From: Frateuria sp. Soil773
Lineage (GTDB): Bacteria > Pseudomonadota > Gammaproteobacteria > Xanthomonadales > Rhodanobacteraceae
NCBI RefSeq assembly: GCF_001428405.1
Contig: NZ_LMSL01000036.1
Location: 1-64,000, forward strand
Direction: 5' to 3'
Length of the DNA stretch: 64,000 nt
The notes under the pieces were generated by a model. That model was not told the DNA's origin. It saw only the letters and a list, made by a program, of their open reading frames with translations, and searched no databases. Below, in pieces: positions 12,501-21,007 of the stretch (within the stretch, counting starts at the first letter, position 1; every line of letters starts with the position of its first letter). The position numbers were made by a program, and so were the translations under genes.

Positions 12501-13166
12501 GCCGCCTTCGACGTAGGAATAACCCTGCCCGGGAGGAAGCAATACGCGCGCACCACCGGCCAGAGCCATGTCGCACTCCTGCGCAAGCAGGGCAGCACAG
12601 GCCTGGTGCACTGCCACCAGGGAGGTCGAGCAGGCGGTATCCACGGCCATGCATGGACCGCGCAGATTGAGCCGATGTGCGATCCGCGTGGCTGCGTAGC
12701 TCTTGTCATTGCCAAGCAGCACGGCCAGCTCGCCGTTGGCATCCTGGCCAGCCGATGCGTACTGCACATAATGCAGCATGTAATTGTTGTAGCCGATGCC
12801 CAGAAAAAGGCCCGTGCTGTGCGGTACGCTGCGCGGCCGGTAGCCTGCATTCTCCAGCGCCCAATAGGCATGCTCGAGCGCCAGCCGATGCTGCGGATCC
12901 ATCATCACAGCATCACGTGGCGCAACACCGAAGAATTCGGCGTCGAAGCAGTCGAAATCGGCCAGCGCGGCTTCGACCGGGACATAGTTGGGATCGTGGA
13001 TCTTCGCTTCCGAAACGCCGGAAGCGCGTAGCTCCTCAGGGCTCAAATGCCGCGTGGCAACCTTGCCCTCGGCCTGATGGCGCCAGAAGCTCGGCACGTC
13101 ATGCGAACCAGGAAAGGCGCCCGATAGTCCGATCACGGCGACAACGGGAAATGCGTGCGAGCTCAT
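6510..13166 (-). CDS. Hybrid PKS-NRPS protein, KS-AT-KR-DH-PCP-C
   Basis: 2218 aa. The KS (1-435) has Cys179 (DTACS) and both His (ETHGTGT, KANIGH), and its long N-terminal loop is of the kind seen in KS domains that accept chains from NRPS carriers. The AT (530-865) has GHSLGEY with Ser618 and RAFHS, which points to malonyl-CoA. A KR follows (about 1110-1330; LGGLGGVG, Tyr1291 in GQADYAAAN). A DH comes after it (about 1350-1640; HVLTGVPVLP), so the order is KR then DH, opposite to the other modules. A PCP-type carrier (IGGNSLSA) and a condensation domain (HHAIADHWS) end the protein. It should extend the thiazolyl chain by one C2 unit, reduce and dehydrate it, then pass it on. The C-terminal tail ends in an acidic-hydrophobic motif (DLEEFVL) suited to binding the TubC-type domain of the next protein. 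A 2-bp gap separates it from the upstream stop, the only non-overlapping junction in the operon. Confidence 0.95.
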   Translation of the reverse strand: MSSHAFPVVAVIGLSGAFPGSHDVPSFWRHQAEGKVATRHLSPEELRASGVSEAKIHDPNYVPVEAALADFDCFDAEFFGVAPRDAVMMDPQHRLALEHAYWALENAGYRPRSVPHSTGLFLGIGYNNYMLHYVQYASAGQDANGELAVLLGNDKSYAATRIAHRLNLRGPCMAVDTACSTSLVAVHQACAALLAQECDMALAGGARVLLPPGQGYSYVEGGVYARDGLCAPFDARAAGTLQGSGVGMVVLRRLEDALADGDPIRALIRASAINNDGAAKIDYAAPSVAGQAEVIEAALALADIDPATIAYVETHGTGTALGDPIEFAALQRAFKRSRTTRRDRCYLGGVKANIGHLDAAAGVAGLINAIGVLEQRRVPPMANFQHINPRIDLEQSAFSVPTEAVPLATEAGHACLAAVSSFGIGGTNAHVLLESAPAPEPTKRSRRYQLLPLSARSPDALAQLARSVGAAIATQVDLDAVAQTLQHGRDLHVWRGVLVSDDPGAAGQRWIHDTQAWLAESVDATTPPTSIAFQFPGQGTLPVAVAAPLYGAFPGFAEALDDALSDAPAGVRERLLDTGVVAGADDEVEQVALVVFQYALAKTLMGMGLRPTTVLGHSLGEYVAAAVAGVFDLQTLIRLVSARGRAMAKMPVGGMLSLALPEVRVRELLARHRDLDLAAINTGDQCVLAGSSDALAALEHEAAERAWVCKRLNVQRAFHSRQTEAVLPEFAKAFADLHLNAPKCELISNVLGDVVNQELTQPEYWLRHLRSPVQYGRGIERLRQRQGVVLIEVGAGQVLTALAKAQGLPARQVFPLLPQDARGGEFALLKSLGGLWQLGLPMDLGELDGRVRRRRVPLPGYPFARKRHWLDLVPEDWQSAPAWKEGGMAHPHHEETGVPDPSDSRPSGPILSASVWQRDASIGLESAASMEPDRLIVHGDAESILAGRLGEALQACAVRLDRLQDALADRSPGAAQLLPLQVLYVFPKSAAGSMLQADLPDRLESALVDLFRVARLCSDSGERIQLRLLSTAAMDVLGDGRVNALHAALAASARSLGLEHPELDIRLLDLPDDDGDTDLSLDVLPRMLAEGGDVTERAIRFGRAWKEEFQLLPIRERKMAALRKGGRYLVLGGLGGVGRALVLALTEPAEARGAHLILVGRSQLPPQSEWAAILDAGGDPEACARIRCLQQLQARQVTFDVRIAGSGSIDLPGWMEFIGSCGPLHGVVHALGQPGEGVARTREQDAIRRVLRTKILPLLAVLNMAPSHVLDFVLLVSSLASAAGGPGQADYAAANAVLDTVARANGAAKWLAVSWDQWADTGMSQTSGGLRWWDRSCLPPSWTQATKAGQTRFRIQRERDWSLREHVLTGVPVLPGTAMIDLFLRGSGTSAIHDLQWLEAAVADAHGGIDAELRITPRGAETELELLRRRGNQPPQILASAWLCTGADAPPIHSTRDVEAIQGRLARTLAATPAAVRDVLPAYRSGVLQLGPRWQSIQSIHVGEGELLAELALPSEFEHDQTYVCVHPALLDCATGLLAACLLPEGAGAMIPASVREIRQFAPLPSRCWSWVRRNQDRHGHRFDIDLIAHSGEVVAYLHGFELRAVGGNRLPHANPAVAEMGQGLTPAQALAPLAALIETKQPAHVVVSLGRVMQRRADWRRLSMGAEARTAVGSVMVDGDDVSSLHRELAGLWAEQLGLTQVSLDDDFFQIGGNSLSAMQVVARLRERRGQQFEVRALFEHPTLRRFAEFVGITEESARAVTNLVPKGPELPDHPLSPQQQRLWFLAETEDDAATYNIPVVVRLRGLLDLGRLRRALVRVCERHQVLRLRWFRQEGELRQSLSALQGALPVIDLRGLSTEDRTYESQRLIAADARRGFSWLSEALHREALVCVDAEQHILMGCLHHAIADHWSVGNLLTDLSQAYDGKALPALARDYLDYAWYQHTDAVRALRADGLRFWRQALREAPELLELPLDHPRPARQSNQGARQEYRLPASLCARLERLALQQGASLYMVLLAAFKAMLSSLSGQTHLVIGTPVANRPESFEPCLGFFANTIAIATRFAADSRFIDVLAAVRSSALDAYAHQDVPFDEVVSAVVDKRRTAFAPLVQCLFVLQNAPGEAPAGGGLNMDVIDQSTHTAKFDLVLALYQDQAGIRCIVEYRRELFEASSVHALLDRYQRCLKTAIDDPECPIKELAGNDPGAKAPVSDLEEFVL

Positions 13167-13168
13167 GG

Positions 13169-16100
13169 TCAGAGGGCACCTTCCAGCTCGGCCGGCCCCC
13201 GGCGATCACGACCACGCGCTTCGCGGCGCTTGGCCGCGCGTGCATTTGCGTCATCTTCCAGCACGACCCCTGAACTGGCCTGCACCTGGGCAAGATGCGT
13301 TGCCAAGTCGGCTACCGTGACGTGGGTGAACAAGTCCGCGACATTCAACTCGCCGGTGACCTGCGCGCTGATGCGGCCGAACATCTGCACGATCAATACG
13401 GAATTACCTCCCAGCGCAAAGAAGTTGTCGTGCCGACCGACGCGATCCAGCCCCAGCAGTTCGCGCCAGATTGCAGCGACCTGCTGCTCCAGCGCCCCTT
13501 GAGGAGCCTGGAAATCGCGTACGGCATGCATGTCCCGGCCCGGTGCGGGCAAGGCAGATCGGTCGATCTTGTTGTTGCCGTTCAGCGGCATGGTGTCGAG
13601 CAGGATGTAGCCGCGCGGCGCCATGTACTCGGGAAGGCGATGACGAATATGCGCATCCAACTGGCGCGAGAGCGCCTTTTCTGCATCAGGCTTATTGGCC
13701 GATTGCCAACTTGCCTTTTGCTCGGCGCGGATGGCGCCGCCGACAAGGCTGTGCAGCAATACGAGGTTCCGCAGGCACGGCAGGGCGTCATGCAACTCCC
13801 GTGTGCGCTGGTGGCCGATCGCACAGAAACCAACCAACGCCCGTGCGCCGCGGGCCATCAGTTCTCCCGCCTGTCGCCCGGCAGCATGCATGGCCTCCCG
13901 GTCAGCCTGATTGGCAAGCATGAAAACCACGAATCCGGACTGGTCGTATACCGCCTGGTTATCGCCTGCAAAGGCTTCTCGCAACGCTAGATCGGCCTCG
14001 CCCTGCATGATGCCCAGACTACGGGCTCGAGCGTCCAACCGATACATGCCTGGCTGCAGCCCTTCCACCCCTCCGGCTTTGACATAGATCCAGAGCTGGC
14101 AATGGGGATGCTCGGCCACACACAGCACATCGGCGAATTCGGACAAGCCCAGGGACCGCGGTGCGTACTCGCGAAAGCTCTGGCGATCCAATGGCGATAG
14201 CAGGAAGCGCGGCGGCAGATCGGAATCGGGCAGTCGGACTGCGTTCGGCACGCTCATTTCCGGTTCGCACCCCTCGGAGAGCGTTGCCGCGGCGATCACC
14301 GCCATCGCCACCTGCGTGCGGCTCAACCCCAGTTGCTGGCGAATCGCCTCCTGCTCGGACACAGTAACGGCCTGTCCTGACCAAGAGAGCCCGACCGACG
14401 CCGCTCCGGCGGTCAGCAAGCGATCGATGTAACCGCATTCCAACGCGCAGAAATGGGGCGCCAGCGAACCATATAGCGGTTCGATCGCCGCCGAGTCGGC
14501 AACCAAAACCACCCGGAAGATCTCGGCCTGCGGATCCACGTCGGATACCAGCACCAGTTCGTGCCGGTCCGGCTCGTAGTAGTAGTGGCCCGGCGCCAAT
14601 GCCTGCCCGATGCCCACCTGCAGGTAGACCTGAACCGGATACAAGCTGCCCGCGGACGGATAGAAGTATTTTGGCAACGGCGTCCCAGGTTGCGCGATCG
14701 CACGTACACCCGTCAATACGCTCGACAACTGCTCCAGACTAATCGGCGAAACCGTTCCGACCTTGGGAGTGGCCATCGCCAGATCCAGTCGCTCGTCGCC
14801 ATGCAGACTCACGCGCGGCGCGTCGGCGGGCGTGCGGCGCAAACCGTGGCGCGCGAACTTAAACAAGAGACGGTCGATCGGGTCCTCGATAAAGTCGGTT
14901 CCCGCCTCTGCCGGTTGCTGGCCATCGGCTTGGAAATCCGCTGCGCTGCGCGCGGCATCGGCCGCTAGCTCGCGCACTTTGCCCGATGCCGGCACGACAT
15001 AGGCAAACAGGCCACGACCGGGGCCGTCGCCTTTCACCGCGACGGCAACCTCACGAACCGCCGGATGCTCGCCCAGGTGCGATTCGATTTCGGCCAACTC
15101 GATGCGGTGGCCCTGCACCTTGACTTGGTTGTCGACGCGCCCCAGGAACTCGATCCATCCCTCCGGGCGGATTCGCCCGAGGTCGCCGGTGCGATAAAGG
15201 CGTTCGCCGCTTTCCGGATGCCTGATAAACGCAGCCTCGGTCCTAGCGAGATCTCCCCAGTAGCCTTGGGCCAGCCCGACACCGCCAATGTAGAGGTCGC
15301 CCGCCACCCACTCCGGACAATGCTCGCCTTGCCGATTCAGTACGTGGATGTGCTGGTTCAGCATCGGCCTTCCGTACGGAATGCTGCGCCAGGATGGTTC
15401 CACCCGATCGATCTCGTGCAAGATCGACCAGATGGACGCTTCGGTCGCACCGCCCAGCGACACGATATGGATTGACGGTCCGCGCGCACGTAGCCGTTCC
15501 GGTAATGCCAGCGGAATCCAGTCGCCGCTCATCATGACCAGTCGCAGCGAACCCAGGCCCGCACCGGCACCAGTGTCCAAATAATCGACGAGCATCTGGA
15601 TGAAAGACGGCACTGCGTTAATCAGTGTGATCCGGTGCTCATCGAGCAACGCTGCCCACCGTTGGGGATCGCGGGTCTGCTCATCGCTGGGCAATACGAC
15701 CGTACCACCCACCGCCAAAAGCCCGAACAGGTCATACACGCTCAAGTCGAAGCTGAGCGAGGACAATCCCAACGCCCGATCGCTGGCGCATACCTGAAAT
15801 CGCCGGTTGATGTCGACAATGGTGTTGAATGCGCCGCGATGATCGATCATCACCCCCTTGGGAACACCGGTCGAACCGGAGGTAAAAATCACATACGCGA
15901 GATCGGTATCGCGCAATTGCGGATGTGCTTCGAACGGTTGATCCACAATCGCCGAACCGGCCAGGACCGGCAAGCGGATCACGCCGGGAAGAGACTCTAC
16001 CGGAGCGTCGAGTTGCACCAGTGAAATGCGCACGCGGCCCTGCTCCAGCAGTTGCGCACGCCGTGCCGCCGGCAAACTGGCATCGATCGGCAGATAGGCG

Positions 16101-19100
16101 CCGCCGGCCATGGTGATTGCAAGCGCGGCGACGACCTGCTCCCAGCCCTTGCGCATCTCGACGGCGACCAGTTCGTTTGGGCCGACCCCGCGATCGCGCA
16201 GGTTTCTCGACAGGACACTGGCTTCCGCACTCAATTGCCCGTAGCTCAAAGTCCGCCGGGCGTCTACCACCGCGGGGGCATCGGGCGTGCGTGCGGCCTG
16301 GTCAAGAATAGGCTCATAGAGCTTGCCGGTCGGCACCGGTGCATCGGTCTCGTTGTAGTGCCGCCAAGCTTCAAGCTGTCGTCCGGGCAGCCGAACCGGC
16401 CGTTGGCTTTGCCACAGTTCCTGATGCTTGGCCAGATCGCCGAGCAATCGCTCGTAACTGGCGAACATGTCATCCAGCAGGCCTGTCGGGAATAAGGCTT
16501 CGACGGCATCCCAATGGAAATGCAGGTCACCGGCGCGTTCCTCGACCACGTGGTCGATCCATACTTGCGAGGTCTGCGTGATCGCGTAGTCGGGCTGGCT
16601 AACTGCCGCTCCATTGCCGTCGTCATCCAGCGGCAGAATGGAGGTGAAAACCACCGGCATGCCAGCAACCCGACCTTGCTGCTGGCGTGTCAGCTCGCGC
16701 AGCACTTCGACACCGGAGAAACTGCGGTGCTCCAGATCTCGCCAGAGCTGGTTCTGGCAGCGTACGGCACGCGTCGCAAAGTCGGTGGCGTCTCCCGTTT
16801 CGACTTCCAAAAGGGTCAGCGAGGTGAAATCGCCTACCAGGTGTTCGACGTCCGGATGCAGCGGTTGACGATTGAATAGAGTGAGATTGAGGCTGAAGCG
16901 CGGCTCCGTGCTGAAGCGCCCCAGGACTTCCGCGTAAGCGGCCAGCAGTAGCGCAGAGGGTGTGACCCGCAGCTCGCGGGCCCGCTGTCGCAAGACCTGC
17001 CAGGCATGCTTTGCCAGCACCGACTGTCGACGCACGAACTGCGGCTTGGTGATTTCGGAAGGATCACGCGCGAAAGGCAACTGTGGCGGCCCCGGGAAAC
17101 GGGCCAGGCGTTCGGTCCAGTAGTTCCTGGCAGCCTCGTATCGCGCACCCATGCGGCTTTGCCGCTCGGCCAGCACATAGTCGCGGAATGTGATGTCGAG
17201 CGCCGGCAGCTCGCGGATGCGCCCTTGTTCGATAAGGCCGTACTCAGCTTCGAGCAAGCCGAAACTGCGCGCGTCGGCGATCAATGCATCGATACTGGTG
17301 TGCAAGCGAAAGCGATCAATGCCGATTCGGCTGACGCGAATCTCGAACATCGGCCAGTGCTGGGGGTCGAACACTTGATGCGACATCCGCTCCCGGATCG
17401 CCAGCAAACGCTCGCTCGCCGCCGCCTCCTCGAGGCAGGAAAGGTCTTCGACCTCGATCCGGTAGGGCGGCACCTCAGGCAGCACACGTTGCATACCGTC
17501 GATCGACACCACCGCGCGCAGCATGTCATGCCGACCAATCAGCACATTCCAGATTCGGTTGACCTGGTCCGGGTCGAAGCTCGAAAGCTCCTGTTCGGTA
17601 TAGATGTGCGTGGCCGTATTGCCGAGTTCGAAGCTGGCTGCACGACCCGCCCAGTAGGCATGCTGGACGTCCGTCAGCGGAAAGGAAAGGAAGCGCTCTG
17701 CTGCATTGGCGTCAAGTACCGGCGCCAATGAATCCGCCGGCGCGGCATTGCACTCGCTGTCGAAATGCCCAGCGAGTGCTTCGACCGTGGCTGTCGACAT
17801 CAACGATTCCATACGGAGGTCGCGGCCCATGTCCTGACGCACACGCTCGATCATCTGGGCCGCGGTCAGCGAATGGCCTCCGGCTTGGAAGAAGTCGTCA
17901 TCGATCCCGATGTCGTCGTGGCCGAGCACATCCCGCCAAATCCGTAGCAACCGCTCTTCGGTTTCCGTGCGCGGAGCACGTACCGTGCGTGCATCCGTCG
18001 AACTGGTGACGGTTCGCAATGCCTGGTCGTCGATCTTGCCGGCGGGATTGCGCGGCAAGGTCGCCAACTGCCGACATTCGCCAGGCACCAAATAGGCTGG
18101 CAGATTCTTCCGCAGTGCCGATTGCACGACCTCGGGCACGGGTGTGCCCACGTAAAACGCCAAAAGGCGCTGGGTATCCGAGGACAACAGCACACGAGCC
18201 GACAATACGCCCGACTGGTTCAACATGGCCGCCTCGATTTCCGCAGGCTCGATGCGGAAACCACGCAGTTTCACTTGACGGTCCGCACGCCCAAGGAACT
18301 CCAGACGTCCTTCCTCGCCGTAGCGGCCGAGGTCGCCGGAGTGATAGATGCGTTCGCCCGGCGTGGGTGAAAAAGGGTTTGGCCGGAAGGCGTCCGCAGT
18401 CCGACGCGGATCGCCAAGATACCCTCGCGCCAAACCTTCAGAGGCGATCAGCATCTCTCCCGGCATCCCCTGCGGAACAGGCCAGCCGTAGAGGTCGGTC
18501 ACGTACACCGCGGCCCGGTCGATGGGCCGACCCAGGTCGGGAAGCCCCTCCCCGCCACGCTCCACTTCGCCGCAGGTGGCCAGGACGGTCGCCTCGGTTG
18601 GACCGTATAGATTGCTGAGCGGCACGCCTACGTCCAGACGCTTGCGTAGGCGGTCACCACCCGTCGCCAAACCCTTCAGGCCCGGCACCTGTTGCCAGGC
18701 TCCAGGCGCAATGGCCTCCAGCACAGGCGTGATCACGAAGGCCCAGGTTACGCCGTGCTCGGCGGCGAAACGCGGCAGTGACTCGGGCAGCGCAGAGATC
18801 TCGCCCGGCACGAACACCACCCGTCCGCCGGCGGACAGGACAGGCCAGAGTTCGATGATGCTGGCATCGAACGTGATGCTGCCGCTCTGCAGCGTCACGG
18901 TACCTGCATCCAGAGCCGAGTGGCTGATTTGCCAGCCCACGTAATGCGCAAGCGCGCTATGGCTGATCATCACGCCTTTCGGGCGGCCAGCGGACCCGGA
19001 GGTGAAGATCACATACGCGAGCTGGTCTTCGTGCAACGGTGCAGCGGCGTCGAGTCGTTCCAGCGGAACGTGCCGATCGAGCATATGCGGGGCAAACGCC

Positions 19101-21007
19101 ATCAGGCCAGAAGACGAGAGCATCTCGCCCAGGTCGCTGTCAACAGCATCGACGATGGCCACGCGCGCACCGCTGTCCTTCACGATGCCGGCCAGCCGCT
19201 CGAACGAAAGCTCGCTGGAAAGCGGCGCAAACGCAGCCCCCGCCGACCAGACGGCTAGACAGGCACAGACGAAATCAGCGCCCCGATGCATCGGCAACAG
19301 CACAACGTGATCGGAGCCCACACCCTGCTCGCGCAAGGCCGCACCCCAGTGGCGCGCCCGCTTCAGCAGTTCGCCATGGGTGATCTCATGCTCCCGGTCG
19401 CGCAGAGCCACGGCTTGCGGTTGCGACTGGGCAACGAGCTGCAATTGTTCGAGTACGTTGCGGACGGGCCTTGGCTCGCTCCTGCCCTGGCTGAGATGAA
19501 GCGCCTCCGCGCGCGTGGCTTCGCCGCACAGGCGCTGCGCGCCCAGCGCGGTGAGTGGCGATGCCGTCCAGCGATCCAGCAGGCCAAGATAGGCTTCGGC
19601 CATGCGTCGCACGCTGGCCGAACCGAAACGCTTCGGGTCGAAGGTCCACAGGCAGTGGAGCGCATCGCCCTGCTCGACGATCGATAGCGCCAGGTGATGG
19701 GTGGCGCCGCGGCGGCCCGTGCTGGATCCCTGCAGGTATGCGCTGAACACCGAATCGGCCTGCAAGGTACCCGCGACTTTGTTCCAGTTGAAGACCACGT
19801 CGAAGAAGGGGCTGTGCCCGGCCTCACGCCGACGGGCGAACCGCTCTACTTGTACCTCATAGGGAAGGTGCTGCAGCGATAGCACTTCATTGAGGCGGTG
19901 CTTGGTCCCGTGTAGGTTGCCTGCCAGATCCGCGTCGCCGTTCAATTCGGCCACGAATGGCATGAGATTGACCAGATTGGCGACCAAGGATTCGCATCCG
20001 GGACGATCGCGTCCGGAAGTCGGAATACCAAGGCGCAGGCGGTTCTTGCGGGCGATGCGGGCAAGCACCCCCGCAAACATGGTCAGCATGACCGTGTAGG
20101 GTGTAACACCGCACTGCCTGGCCACGCCGCGGACGCGTGCGACAATCTCGGGGTCCATCGCCACCTGCAAGGTTTCGCCTGCCTCGGTTCTCGTGCTCGC
20201 ATGCGGATGATCGGCCGGCAGGCTTAGCTGCGCTTCGCTGTCACTAAGCCATTCCCCGAGGCGGGCGTACTGTGATTCGATCTCGGGGGCTGCCAACTGA
20301 GCCCGTTCCTGCTCGATGAACTCCCGCAACCCCATACCAGCAGGTCTTGCCACCGCCTCGTGCCGGCCGACCAGCCGATACGCCGCATCGATCTGGGCCA
20401 GCAACACTCCAGCGGCATAGAAATCCACCGCGATGTGATGAATCACAAACAGGAACTGCGTTGCCTGGCCGGCCTGGCTTGTCAACGCAAAGCGGCAAGG
20501 CAGATCCCGCTCCAACTCGAATGGCCGATCGATCCAGTCGGCAAGCATGGTTTCGGCCGCTGCGGCAGCGTCGGGCAGCGCCAGGCGGCACAAGTTGATG
20601 TCGGGCTCGGCATCCACGAATTGCGCCGGAAGACCGTCGTCGCCTACCCGGAAACGGCAACGCAGCCCTGGATGCTGCAATACCACTTCCTTCAACGCAC
20701 GCTCGAACCGTTCCAGATCGCAATCGGCACGCAGCTCCAGCAAACCGTTGACGTGGTACGAGGCGCTCTTGGGCGATGCCCTGTAGGCATTCCATATCGG
20801 CAATTGCGCCTGGCTCAAAGCCAGACCTGCGCTGCTGTCCGGGTTAACCGCCAGAAACTGCAGCACTTCGAGCTTGCGTGCCTTGAGTTCGTCCATTAGT
20901 TCCGGGGTCAACGCGGCCTGCGGGCCGCGTACCCGCAAACGTTCGCCCTCGGCCCAGATTTCGACGCCCTTGGCGGCAAGCGTGGTGACAAACGCGGTGA
21001 CCGTCAT
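13169..21007 (-). CDS. Two-module NRPS, C-A-PCP-Cy-A-Ox-PCP, thiazole-forming
   Basis: 2612 aa. Residues 1-52 resemble a TubC-type docking domain. C1 (about 60-490) has HHIAVDFY, so the usual DG is DF. A1 (about 515-1000) reads by position as D-A-I-V-A-G-L-V-L-K, a code I cannot match to an amino acid. PCP1 has GGHSL (Ser1046). The second condensation domain (about 1100-1530) is a heterocyclisation domain: it begins FPLTDVQHAYW and carries DxxxxDxxS at D1240, D1245 and S1248. A2 (about 1560 onward) reads D-L-Y-N-M-S-L-I-W-K, close to the known cysteine code. An FMN-dependent McbC/SagB-type oxidase domain is embedded in A2 (about 2035-2420; YPSAGSLYPVQ). PCP2 has GGNSV (Ser2536). Established knowledge of Cy-A-Ox modules predicts cysteine cyclised to thiazoline and oxidised to thiazole. 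The gene overlaps its upstream neighbour by 4 bp. Confidence 0.95.
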   Translation of the reverse strand: MTVTAFVTTLAAKGVEIWAEGERLRVRGPQAALTPELMDELKARKLEVLQFLAVNPDSSAGLALSQAQLPIWNAYRASPKSASYHVNGLLELRADCDLERFERALKEVVLQHPGLRCRFRVGDDGLPAQFVDAEPDINLCRLALPDAAAAAETMLADWIDRPFELERDLPCRFALTSQAGQATQFLFVIHHIAVDFYAAGVLLAQIDAAYRLVGRHEAVARPAGMGLREFIEQERAQLAAPEIESQYARLGEWLSDSEAQLSLPADHPHASTRTEAGETLQVAMDPEIVARVRGVARQCGVTPYTVMLTMFAGVLARIARKNRLRLGIPTSGRDRPGCESLVANLVNLMPFVAELNGDADLAGNLHGTKHRLNEVLSLQHLPYEVQVERFARRREAGHSPFFDVVFNWNKVAGTLQADSVFSAYLQGSSTGRRGATHHLALSIVEQGDALHCLWTFDPKRFGSASVRRMAEAYLGLLDRWTASPLTALGAQRLCGEATRAEALHLSQGRSEPRPVRNVLEQLQLVAQSQPQAVALRDREHEITHGELLKRARHWGAALREQGVGSDHVVLLPMHRGADFVCACLAVWSAGAAFAPLSSELSFERLAGIVKDSGARVAIVDAVDSDLGEMLSSSGLMAFAPHMLDRHVPLERLDAAAPLHEDQLAYVIFTSGSAGRPKGVMISHSALAHYVGWQISHSALDAGTVTLQSGSITFDASIIELWPVLSAGGRVVFVPGEISALPESLPRFAAEHGVTWAFVITPVLEAIAPGAWQQVPGLKGLATGGDRLRKRLDVGVPLSNLYGPTEATVLATCGEVERGGEGLPDLGRPIDRAAVYVTDLYGWPVPQGMPGEMLIASEGLARGYLGDPRRTADAFRPNPFSPTPGERIYHSGDLGRYGEEGRLEFLGRADRQVKLRGFRIEPAEIEAAMLNQSGVLSARVLLSSDTQRLLAFYVGTPVPEVVQSALRKNLPAYLVPGECRQLATLPRNPAGKIDDQALRTVTSSTDARTVRAPRTETEERLLRIWRDVLGHDDIGIDDDFFQAGGHSLTAAQMIERVRQDMGRDLRMESLMSTATVEALAGHFDSECNAAPADSLAPVLDANAAERFLSFPLTDVQHAYWAGRAASFELGNTATHIYTEQELSSFDPDQVNRIWNVLIGRHDMLRAVVSIDGMQRVLPEVPPYRIEVEDLSCLEEAAASERLLAIRERMSHQVFDPQHWPMFEIRVSRIGIDRFRLHTSIDALIADARSFGLLEAEYGLIEQGRIRELPALDITFRDYVLAERQSRMGARYEAARNYWTERLARFPGPPQLPFARDPSEITKPQFVRRQSVLAKHAWQVLRQRARELRVTPSALLLAAYAEVLGRFSTEPRFSLNLTLFNRQPLHPDVEHLVGDFTSLTLLEVETGDATDFATRAVRCQNQLWRDLEHRSFSGVEVLRELTRQQQGRVAGMPVVFTSILPLDDDGNGAAVSQPDYAITQTSQVWIDHVVEERAGDLHFHWDAVEALFPTGLLDDMFASYERLLGDLAKHQELWQSQRPVRLPGRQLEAWRHYNETDAPVPTGKLYEPILDQAARTPDAPAVVDARRTLSYGQLSAEASVLSRNLRDRGVGPNELVAVEMRKGWEQVVAALAITMAGGAYLPIDASLPAARRAQLLEQGRVRISLVQLDAPVESLPGVIRLPVLAGSAIVDQPFEAHPQLRDTDLAYVIFTSGSTGVPKGVMIDHRGAFNTIVDINRRFQVCASDRALGLSSLSFDLSVYDLFGLLAVGGTVVLPSDEQTRDPQRWAALLDEHRITLINAVPSFIQMLVDYLDTGAGAGLGSLRLVMMSGDWIPLALPERLRARGPSIHIVSLGGATEASIWSILHEIDRVEPSWRSIPYGRPMLNQHIHVLNRQGEHCPEWVAGDLYIGGVGLAQGYWGDLARTEAAFIRHPESGERLYRTGDLGRIRPEGWIEFLGRVDNQVKVQGHRIELAEIESHLGEHPAVREVAVAVKGDGPGRGLFAYVVPASGKVRELAADAARSAADFQADGQQPAEAGTDFIEDPIDRLLFKFARHGLRRTPADAPRVSLHGDERLDLAMATPKVGTVSPISLEQLSSVLTGVRAIAQPGTPLPKYFYPSAGSLYPVQVYLQVGIGQALAPGHYYYEPDRHELVLVSDVDPQAEIFRVVLVADSAAIEPLYGSLAPHFCALECGYIDRLLTAGAASVGLSWSGQAVTVSEQEAIRQQLGLSRTQVAMAVIAAATLSEGCEPEMSVPNAVRLPDSDLPPRFLLSPLDRQSFREYAPRSLGLSEFADVLCVAEHPHCQLWIYVKAGGVEGLQPGMYRLDARARSLGIMQGEADLALREAFAGDNQAVYDQSGFVVFMLANQADREAMHAAGRQAGELMARGARALVGFCAIGHQRTRELHDALPCLRNLVLLHSLVGGAIRAEQKASWQSANKPDAEKALSRQLDAHIRHRLPEYMAPRGYILLDTMPLNGNNKIDRSALPAPGRDMHAVRDFQAPQGALEQQVAAIWRELLGLDRVGRHDNFFALGGNSVLIVQMFGRISAQVTGELNVADLFTHVTVADLATHLAQVQASSGVVLEDDANARAAKRREARGRDRRGPAELEGAL

